Shown here: piece by piece, positions 1 through 5,312 of the stretch
How positions within the stretch are numbered: position 1 is the stretch's first letter
Layout: every line of letters starts with the position of its first letter
NCBI GenBank assembly: GCA_020625635.1
Contig: JAHLBL010000088.1
Location: forward strand, 1 to 6,749
Source: a bacterium
Lineage (GTDB): Bacteria; Bacillota; Clostridia; Oscillospirales; Acutalibacteraceae
Direction of reading: 5' to 3'
Length of the DNA stretch: 6,749 nucleotides
Notes under the pieces: model-generated
Databases searched by the model: none
What the model saw: only the letters and a program-made list of their open reading frames with translations
What the model was told of the DNA's origin: nothing
Translations under genes and position numbers: made by a program

Positions 1-4
1 TATC

Positions 5-39
5 AAGGGGAAGGCTCGTTTGTTTTGAGCCTTCCCCTT
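5..39. terminator. Intrinsic terminator hairpin after mrdA, possibly bidirectional
   Basis: A perfect 13-bp inverted repeat (AAGGGGAAGGCTC at 5-17, GAGCCTTCCCCTT at 27-39) encloses a 9-base loop and begins 8 bases beyond the mrdA stop codon. Read on the plus strand it is a textbook terminator, because the stem runs into six T residues (38-43). Read on the minus strand, the direction of mrdA, the stem is equally good but is followed only by GATA before the window ends, so its U-tract cannot be judged. I infer that it ends the mre-mrdA transcript and probably also a convergent gene coming from the left, outside the window. Confidence 0.85.
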
Positions 40-47
40 TTTTGCGG

Positions 48-2099
48 TTATTGTGTTTTCTTACTCTTGAAATACGCGTCGAGCATATCCTTCGCGACGC
101 CCATACTGTAGCGTCCGAACGCGCCGTGTTCGAGAACGACGGCTACGGCTACCTCGGGCTTTTCATAGGGAGCGTAGCAGATGAATACCGTGTGGTCGCT
201 GCCCGCGTTTTCGGCGGTACCGGTCTTTGCGGCTACCGCGACCTTATAGCTTCCGAAAACATAGTTCGCGGTTCCCGACGGAGACGCCACGACGTTGCGC
301 ATCGCCTCCTGAACAGCCTTGAGATTGTACTGCGAAACGCCGACCTTGTTAAGGACCTCGGGGTTCTTTGAATCGTACTTGTACACCGTTTCCGTGCGCT
401 CGTAGTTGCGCATTTCCTTGACGATGTGTGTTCTCAGGCGCGTTCCGTTGTTTGCGATAGTCGCGACATAGGACGCGAGCTGGAGGGGCGTGAAGGCGTT
501 GTCGGACTGACCGATCGCCGCCTGAACAGTGTTTCCCTCCATCCAGGAAGTGCTGTCTCTGCCCGCGAGGATTCCCGTTCCCTCGTCGATTTCCACGCCT
601 GTCTTTTCTCCGAGACCGAACTTTTCGGCGTAGAGATACATCGTGTCGATTCCGAGAAGTCTGCCCGTTTCTGCAAAGAAATAGTTGCAGCTCTGTGTAA
701 CGGCGGAGTTCATATTTATCGGTCCGTGAGTACCCATACACGCGACGGGATTCGTCGGGTAGTAGTTGTAGTATTTTGAGCAGCTGATCTCGGTCGAGGG
801 GGAAATGATCTTTTCCTCGAGCGCGGCAGCCGCGACGCAGGGCTTGAAAACGGAGCCGGGGGCGAATGAGCCGACGAACGCCCTGTCGTACATAGGCGCC
901 TTCTTGTCGGTGGCGAGCTTAACGTAATAATCTCCGTACTCGGAGTATTTATTAAGGTCGTAGGTCGGCCAGCTTGCCGCGGCAAGGGTTGAAAAATCCT
1001 TTACGCTGAGCATAACCGCTCCGCCCGTAAAGCAGTCCTCTCCGTTTCCCGTGCCGTAGGAAGCAAGTCCGTTGGCGCGCGCGGCGGAGATATTCTTTTT
1101 CAGCGAGTTTACCGTAGCTCGCTGGATGTCGGAATCTATCGTGAGGTAAATCGTTCTTCCGGGCTGAGCCGCCGCCGACTGGACGATTTTTGTGACCTGT
1201 CCGTCGGAGTTCTTCTGGACTATCCTTGTGCCGCCGACGCCCTTCAGCTCATCCTCAAAGGCGAGCTCAACGCCGAATTTTCCGATCGTGTCATTATAGC
1301 CGTAATCCTTTCCCTCGGCTGTTTTTGCCTCGTATTCCTCGGCGTTGATGCTGCCCAGCGCTCCTATCATATGGGGAGCGAGGCTTCCCGAGGGATTGAA
1401 GCGGGTGAGATAGGTCTGGATCTCAACTCCGCCCACGCCCTGCATATGCTCACTTATAACGGCGACCATATCGGAGCTGATGTTCTTTGCGAAGATATAC
1501 GGGTTGGTGTTTGAAAAATATGTCCGCTCCATATTGTAGTAAACGGACTCGAGCTTTCTTAGCTTCTCTTTATCCTTTATGTGGGTTATGTCGTAGCGGT
1601 CGGCGAGCAGCTTTACGCACTTTTCGGCGGTATCGCTGTTCTTCAGGTCGAGGAAATCCTTCGATTTCAGCGTCTTTATTTCGTCAGCGGAGTGCTTTCT
1701 GAATTCGTACTTACCGTCCTTCAAAGTTATAGGCAGAATGTCTATCCACTTTTCTCCGCGGGTCTCCATAAGCTCCGTGAGCGAGATTATCGTGTCGTCA
1801 AGCTTTGAGATATCGAGGAACAGCCTGTCAAAAGCAACCTGATAGCCTGTGCGGTTCACAGCCAGTCCCACGCCCTTGCAGTCGAGGATCTCGCCTCGTG
1901 TGGAGTCGGTGGTGACGGTGTAGGAGGTGGACTCGTCCGCTATCTTGCTGTAGTCGCTGCCCTCGACGACCTGCCACATAAATAACTTAGCCGCGAATCC
2001 GAGGAAAAATATAAGCGTGATTATCACGCAGATGCTGACGCGCTTGCGGATAAAACGCTTTTGTTGAAGCTCTTTTTCTTTTTCGTCGCTGAGCCGCAT
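48..2099 (-). CDS. mrdA: Penicillin-binding protein 2 (class B transpeptidase of the elongasome)
   Basis: Class B penicillin-binding protein, a D,D-transpeptidase that cross-links peptidoglycan stem peptides on the outer face of the membrane, working with the RodA-type glycosyltransferase and MreBCD in side-wall synthesis. The 683-residue product starts with a short cytoplasmic basic segment, has one membrane anchor at about residues 21-42, then the PBP dimerisation region with the TRGEILD motif near 67-73. The transpeptidase domain carries all three active-site motifs: SVFK at 416-419 (nucleophile Ser416), SCN at 470-472 and KTG at 625-627. The start is placed at the ATG at 2099-2097. An upstream in-frame GTG at 2108-2106 lies inside the Shine-Dalgarno and cannot be the real start. 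It is the last gene of the mre cluster, 30 bases after mreD and directly before a hairpin. Length and motifs are normal. A SpoVD/PbpB-type role is the main alternative, but the neighbours favour PBP2. Confidence 0.95.
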   Translation of the reverse strand: MRLSDEKEKELQQKRFIRKRVSICVIITLIFFLGFAAKLFMWQVVEGSDYSKIADESTSYTVTTDSTRGEILDCKGVGLAVNRTGYQVAFDRLFLDISKLDDTIISLTELMETRGEKWIDILPITLKDGKYEFRKHSADEIKTLKSKDFLDLKNSDTAEKCVKLLADRYDITHIKDKEKLRKLESVYYNMERTYFSNTNPYIFAKNISSDMVAVISEHMQGVGGVEIQTYLTRFNPSGSLAPHMIGALGSINAEEYEAKTAEGKDYGYNDTIGKFGVELAFEDELKGVGGTRIVQKNSDGQVTKIVQSAAAQPGRTIYLTIDSDIQRATVNSLKKNISAARANGLASYGTGNGEDCFTGGAVMLSVKDFSTLAAASWPTYDLNKYSEYGDYYVKLATDKKAPMYDRAFVGSFAPGSVFKPCVAAAALEEKIISPSTEISCSKYYNYYPTNPVACMGTHGPINMNSAVTQSCNYFFAETGRLLGIDTMYLYAEKFGLGEKTGVEIDEGTGILAGRDSTSWMEGNTVQAAIGQSDNAFTPLQLASYVATIANNGTRLRTHIVKEMRNYERTETVYKYDSKNPEVLNKVGVSQYNLKAVQEAMRNVVASPSGTANYVFGSYKVAVAAKTGTAENAGSDHTVFICYAPYEKPEVAVAVVLEHGAFGRYSMGVAKDMLDAYFKSKKTQ

Positions 2100-2103
2100 A
2101 ATA

Positions 2104-2115
2104 ATCACCGCCTTT
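2104..2115 (-). promoter_or_regulatory. Near-perfect Shine-Dalgarno of mrdA, decides the start
   Basis: The minus strand reads AAAGGCGGTGAT, which matches the anti-Shine-Dalgarno complement AAAGGAGGTGAT at 11 of 12 positions. The GGCGG core is 8 bases from the ATG at 2099-2097. The GTG at 2108-2106 is part of this site, which rules it out as initiator. Confidence 0.85.
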
Positions 2116-2129
2116 CGGATGAAAATTTA

Positions 2130-2636
2130 TCAGTCGCGCAGACCTTTATACAGCGCGCGGTTCAGGAAATAAAGACCTATTCCCGTGATGATCGTGTAAA
2201 TGATTCGTGAGATATAGTGATTCAGGAAGTAATATCCCGCCTCGCCTTTTCCCGCGATCAGGTAAAACAGCAGAAAATGAATGCCTATTAGAGCTGTGCT
2301 GACAGCCGCGATAAAGGCGGCGGCGTTGCGCAGGCTGACTACCATATAGTCGCGGAAAACAAGGCTCACGCCGAAGCAGATAATCGTGAGCATCAGGGAG
2401 TAGTAGCCGATGTTGCCGCTGTAGCCCAGATCGAGCGCGGCGCCGCAGCCGAGCCCGAAGAACATGGCGGGGAGCTCCGTTTCCATAAAGGAGATCGTCA
2501 GCGCGGCAGGGATGAGGAGAAGAGGCTTGCTCCCGAAAATCTCGGGAAAGAAATTCGGGGTGGTCTGCATAACGAACAGCAGTATTATTTCCAGCGAGTA
2601 GGCGAGATAGCGAATAACTCTTTTTTGCTTGAGCAT
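2130..2636 (-). CDS. mreD: Rod shape-determining protein MreD
   Basis: Small polytopic membrane protein that joins MreB and MreC with PBP2/RodA in the elongation complex. The 168 residues are strongly hydrophobic, with about five to six membrane segments: roughly 7-25, 38-50, 56-73, 78-95, 105-127 and 141-160. The family-like stretch PLLLIPAAL (38-46), followed by G-rich FGLGCGAALDLGYSG near 60-74, is what identifies it, together with position between mreC and mrdA. The ATG shares one base with the mreC stop (TAATG), and its ribosome binding site AAAGGTGA (2643-2650) lies inside the last mreC codons, so translation is probably coupled to mreC. Length agrees with the family. Sequence conservation in MreD is low, so identity rests partly on context. 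Confidence 0.92.
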   Translation of the reverse strand: MLKQKRVIRYLAYSLEIILLFVMQTTPNFFPEIFGSKPLLLIPAALTISFMETELPAMFFGLGCGAALDLGYSGNIGYYSLMLTIICFGVSLVFRDYMVVSLRNAAAFIAAVSTALIGIHFLLFYLIAGKGEAGYYFLNHYISRIIYTIITGIGLYFLNRALYKGLRD

Positions 2637-3481
2637 TACTTTTCACCTTTCTCGATTTTTTCGACACGGCCCTTGTTTTTGAAGTCGGTTATCACTACGA
2701 CGTCGGTGACCTTTTTTATGTCCTCGTAGGGCTGGATGACGGCGTATTTTGTAGCGTCGTACTTGTCGTAGCGGATATCGCTTACTTTGCCGACTATAAG
2801 GTCGGCGGGATAGAGTCCGCCTATTCCAGATGTGGTGATAATGTCGCCCTTTTTAACTACGGCGTTGGCGTCGATTTTGGTAAAGGTCGTCTTGTTGCGG
2901 TCGGTATAAAGCGCACTGCCCGAGACAACTCCCGTGTCTCCCGACTTTTTGTCCACCGCTCCCGCCTTGAGGTCGGGGGAGAGAATCGTGGTTACGTGGC
3001 TGACGGCGGCGTCCGCCGAGCTTACAAAGCCCACAAGACCGTTTTCGGTCACGACGGGGTCGTTAACGGCAATACCCGACGATGTTCCGACGTCGATAGT
3101 AAACGAGTAGAAGTCGTCGCCCGTGTCCCTGCGGATTACCGACGCGGGCATTATCTCGAAGTCCGCGTGGTTCTTTTTGAGCTGATAATAGCGCCAGAGA
3201 CGCGCGTTTTCATCGAGAGTGTCGTAGTAATCGACAAGCTGAGTTCTGAGGTCTGCGGCTTCCTTGCGCAGCTCGCTGTTTTCAGCCTCGAGCTCCTCGT
3301 AGGATTTTTTGTCGGAGAAGTCGCTCGCCGCGGCGGTGAGCTGTGACAGACCTTTTGTGAGAAAATTAAATCCTGACGCGACAAAGTTGTTGCCGGTTGC
3401 TCCCATGATTGAGAGCACAAGAATAACCGCCAACGTCGCCGTCAGGATTTTGATACTTTTTACAGAAAAAAATTCACGCAT
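2636..3481 (-). CDS. mreC: Rod shape-determining protein MreC
   Basis: Bitopic membrane protein whose extracytoplasmic part organises and activates PBP2/RodA along MreB filaments. The 281-residue product has a short basic cytoplasmic tail and one membrane segment at about 10-28. A heptad-like coiled coil follows at about 57-103 (ELEAENSELRKEAADL and onward), which in this family drives dimerisation. The beta-rich MreC domain covers about 110-265, with ENGLVGFV (146-153), GVVSG (184-188) and TSGIGGLYPADL (217-228) as recognisable family motifs. The charged C-terminus (KNKGRVEKIEKGEK) is not assigned a function. The start is well fixed: an in-frame TGA sits three codons upstream and the next Met is residue 26, inside the membrane segment. 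Its ribosome binding site is weak (GGGAA about 10 bases away), unlike those of its neighbours. It lies 35 bases after mreB and overlaps mreD by one base. Confidence 0.95.
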   Translation of the reverse strand: MREFFSVKSIKILTATLAVILVLSIMGATGNNFVASGFNFLTKGLSQLTAAASDFSDKKSYEELEAENSELRKEAADLRTQLVDYYDTLDENARLWRYYQLKKNHADFEIMPASVIRRDTGDDFYSFTIDVGTSSGIAVNDPVVTENGLVGFVSSADAAVSHVTTILSPDLKAGAVDKKSGDTGVVSGSALYTDRNKTTFTKIDANAVVKKGDIITTSGIGGLYPADLIVGKVSDIRYDKYDATKYAVIQPYEDIKKVTDVVVITDFKNKGRVEKIEKGEK

Positions 3482-3516
3482 TCTTATTCAGTTCCCGAAA
3501 AGGAAGTAAATGTGAA

Positions 3517-4536
3517 TTACTCCCTGTTGTGTTTATATTCGGCTCTGGAGCCGCCGAGACGCTTGCCCGCACCCTCAACAACACAGTCGAGCGGGCGGTC
3601 TGCTACGTGTACGGGCATACCTGTCTCCTGCATTACGAGACGGTCGAGACCGCGGAGCATCGCGCCGCCGCCTGTGAGCATAATGCCGTGGTCGATGATG
3701 TCGGCGGAAAGCTCGGGCGGAGTCTGCTCGAGAGTGGTCTTGATAGCTTCGATGATCACCATAAGCGGATCCGCGAGAGCGTCGCGGATTTCCTCGGCGG
3801 TAATGGTGATGTCCTTCGGCAGTCCGCTCTCCAGCGAACGGCCCTTTACGAGCATATCGCGCTCGTCGGGGTAGGGGTACGCCGAGCCGATAGTTACCTT
3901 GATCTCCTCAGCGGTTCTGTCACCGATAAGGAGGTTATATGTCTTTTTGATGTATGTTATTATTGCTTCGTCGAACTTATCGCCCGCAACTCTTACCGAG
4001 CACGCGGTCACGATATCGCCGAGCGAGATAACGGCTACCTCGGAGGTACCGCCGCCAATGTCGACTACCATTGAGCCTGTAGGCTCGTCAACGGGCATAC
4101 CAGCGCCGATTGCCGCCGCCATGGGCTCCTCAATAAGTACAACGCTGCGGCTTCCGCTCGCCTGAACCGCCGCCTTCTCTACGGCTCTGCGCTCGACCTC
4201 GGTAACGCCCGTGGGCATACAGATAACGATGCGGGGCTTACTGAAAATGCCGGGCTTCGCCGCCTTGCGGATAAAGTGCTTGAGCATTGTCGCGGTGATA
4301 TCGAAGTCGGCGATAACGCCGTCCTTCAGAGGACGTACTGCTACGATGGAATCGGGCGTACGGCCTATCATATCTCTCGCCTGCTCGCCGACCGCGAGGA
4401 CGCTGTCGTTGCGGATATCAACAGCCACAACAGAGGGCTCGCGCATAACGATACCCTTGCCCTTGATGCATACGAGGGTGTTGGCAGTGCCCAAGTCAAT
4501 TCCTATATCTTTTGAAAAAGAAAACATAGAAAACAT
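3517..4536 (-). CDS. mreB: Rod shape-determining protein MreB (bacterial actin)
   Basis: Actin-fold ATPase that forms short filaments under the membrane and steers the elongation machinery for side-wall synthesis. The 339-residue protein is full length and shows the expected nucleotide-binding elements: phosphate-1 loop DLGTANT at 14-20, connect region IEEPMAAAIG at 135-144, phosphate-2 loop DIGGGTSEVAV at 159-169, and adenosine motif GIMLTGGGAML at 284-294. The CMPTGVTEVERRAV stretch (106-119) is also typical of MreB rather than FtsA or DnaK. The ATG at 4536-4534 is preceded by AAGGAG (4544-4549) with a 7-base spacer; a second Met at residue 4 is a less likely start. It is the first gene of the operon, about 40 bases downstream of a strong predicted transcription start. 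It could be an Mbl-like paralogue, but linkage to mreCD favours MreB itself. Confidence 0.98.
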   Translation of the reverse strand: MFSMFSFSKDIGIDLGTANTLVCIKGKGIVMREPSVVAVDIRNDSVLAVGEQARDMIGRTPDSIVAVRPLKDGVIADFDITATMLKHFIRKAAKPGIFSKPRIVICMPTGVTEVERRAVEKAAVQASGSRSVVLIEEPMAAAIGAGMPVDEPTGSMVVDIGGGTSEVAVISLGDIVTACSVRVAGDKFDEAIITYIKKTYNLLIGDRTAEEIKVTIGSAYPYPDERDMLVKGRSLESGLPKDITITAEEIRDALADPLMVIIEAIKTTLEQTPPELSADIIDHGIMLTGGGAMLRGLDRLVMQETGMPVHVADRPLDCVVEGAGKRLGGSRAEYKHNRE

Positions 4537-4584
4537 AATCCTGCTCCTTTTTTACTATTAATTCATATTCCTTCTGTCAGGGTA

Positions 4585-4613
4585 ATTATATCTCAACAAA
4601 TCTTCTAAATCAA
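4585..4613 (-). promoter_or_regulatory. Sigma-A type promoter of the mreBCD-mrdA operon
   Basis: On the minus strand a TTGATT -35 box (4608-4613) and a perfect TATAAT -10 box (4585-4590) are separated by exactly 17 bases. Transcription would begin near 4578, giving a leader of about 40 bases with AAGGAG before mreB. The -35 matches TTGACA at four positions. This makes the mre cluster an independent transcription unit from dut, though read-through is not excluded. Confidence 0.85.
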
Positions 4614-4649
4614 TAATATTTCGGCAGTTTCAGTGTTTTGAACAACTAA

Positions 4650-4706
4650 GGCGGAAATTTTCGATAAACTCTATCAAAACTTACCACTGAACAGGGGTTT
4701 TCCGCC
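4650..4706 (-). other. Nested dyad between dut and mreB
   Basis: Twelve bases after the dut stop a perfect 8-base inverted repeat begins (GGCGGAAA and TTTCCGCC on the minus strand, arms 4699-4706 and 4650-4657). It encloses about 41 bases. Inside lies a smaller hairpin, TTTTGATA / TATCGAAAA with a one-base bulge (4658-4679). No U-tract follows, so it is not a canonical intrinsic terminator. It could be a 3'-end structure of the dut RNA or a site upstream of the mreB promoter. The significance is uncertain. Confidence 0.35.
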
Positions 4707-4717
4707 GTCAAAAATCG

Positions 4718-5158
4718 CTATTTTCTGCCTGTGGAGCCGAATCCGCCCTCTCCGCGCGCGGTATCCCCGAGCTCGTCGCATTCGATAAAATCGGGGATAA
4801 TAACGGGAGAAATCACCATCTGGGCGATTCTCTCCCCGGGCTCGATCGTGTAAGGCTTGTCGGAGACGTTGCACAGTCCGACACAGACCTCGCCGCGGTA
4901 ATCGGAGTCGATCACGCCTACGCCGTTTGACAGGCAGATACCGTGTTTTACGCCAAGCCCCGAGCGCGCGTAAAGCAGAGCTGCGACGGAGCTGTCGGGC
5001 AGAGCTATCGCGATTCCCGTCGGGATGAGCCTGAGCTCTCCGGGAGCGATCGTAACGGCGCTGTCGATGCAGGCGTACAGGTCTGCTCCCGCCGAGCCCT
5101 CGGTTGAACGGGTGGGAATCACGGCGTTTTCCCTTAGCCTTTTAATCTTTAAATCCAT
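4718..5158 (-). CDS. dut: dUTP diphosphatase (trimeric dUTPase)
   Basis: Hydrolyses dUTP to dUMP and pyrophosphate, keeping uracil out of DNA and supplying dUMP for thymidylate synthesis; cytosolic homotrimer in this family. All five conserved dUTPase motifs are present in the 146 residues: AGADLYA (23-29), ARSGLG (64-69), GVIDSDYRGEV (81-91) with the likely catalytic Asp84 and uracil-stacking Tyr87, ERIAQM (109-114), and the C-terminal RGEGGFGSTG (135-144) that closes over the active site. Length is normal. The ATG at 5158-5156 has AAGGAG (5164-5169) 5 bases upstream. It lies 181 bases before mreB on the same strand, but mreB has its own promoter. The conserved RGxGGFGSTG tail and single-domain size argue against dCTP deaminase. 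Confidence 0.97.
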   Translation of the reverse strand: MDLKIKRLRENAVIPTRSTEGSAGADLYACIDSAVTIAPGELRLIPTGIAIALPDSSVAALLYARSGLGVKHGICLSNGVGVIDSDYRGEVCVGLCNVSDKPYTIEPGERIAQMVISPVIIPDFIECDELGDTARGEGGFGSTGRK

Positions 5159-5182
5159 AAATACTCCTTGTAAACAATGAAA

Positions 5183-5218
5183 TCCTGCAAAAATCAGGCT
5201 CTTCCTGCAAAAATGCGG
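5183..5218 (-). repeat. Two tandem 16-base repeats in the dut leader
   Basis: On the plus strand TCCTGCAAAAATCAGG (5183-5198) and TCCTGCAAAAATGCGG (5203-5218) share their first 12 bases exactly and repeat with a 20-base period. Each copy is itself a small dyad: CCTG/CAGG in the first, and CC-GCA/TGC-GG in the second. They end 14 bases upstream of the dut ribosome binding site. They could be paired operator half-sites, small leader hairpins, or a local duplication. Confidence 0.5.
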
Positions 5219-5228
5219 AAAACTAATT

Positions 5229-5258
5229 TTTATGCATTTTTAATAATTCCAATATCAA
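5229..5258 (-). promoter_or_regulatory. Candidate weak promoter for dut
   Basis: On the minus strand TTGATA (5253-5258, five of six matches to the -35 consensus) is followed after 18 bases by CATAAA (5229-5234, four of six to the -10 consensus). Transcription would start near 5222, so the tandem repeats at 5183-5218 would lie in the leader. The AT-rich background makes chance matches likely. A TATACT box at 5264-5269 is an alternative but lacks a good -35. Confidence 0.3.
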
Positions 5259-5278
5259 AAAATAGTATATTCTGCTGA

Positions 5279-5306
5279 GGAAAATTCTAATTTTCCGTTC
5301 AGGAAA
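5279..5306 (-). terminator. Possible 3'-end hairpin of the U32 gene
   Basis: Six bases after the U32 stop the minus strand can form TTTCC-TGAAC-GGAAA (5292-5306). The same GGAAA arm can instead pair within an 18-base near-perfect palindrome (5279-5296, 8-base arms). The two structures exclude each other. A run of six T residues follows only at 5262-5257, about 17 bases later, so this is at best a weak or Rho-assisted terminator. Confidence 0.3.
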
Positions 5307-5312
5307 TTTTTG

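Noticed and set aside
42..779. Plus-strand frames of 109 and 117 residues opposite mrdA
   Set aside because: They lie wholly within the PBP2 transpeptidase coding region and resemble no protein family; they are antisense shadows.
2146..2667. A 173-residue frame on the minus strand overlapping mreD in another frame
   Set aside because: Composition is rich in Arg, Ser and His with no domain, whereas the mreD frame gives a coherent membrane protein with correct spacing to both neighbours.
3529..4074. A 181-residue open frame antisense to mreB
   Set aside because: It is a mirror of the strongly coding mreB sequence, shows no recognisable domain, and has no good ribosome binding site of its own; codon bias of the true gene creates such frames.
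4558..4566. A two-codon upstream reading frame (ATG AAT TAA) in the mreB leader
   Set aside because: The preceding AAGGA is only 2 bases from the ATG, too close for initiation, and so short a frame is expected by chance.
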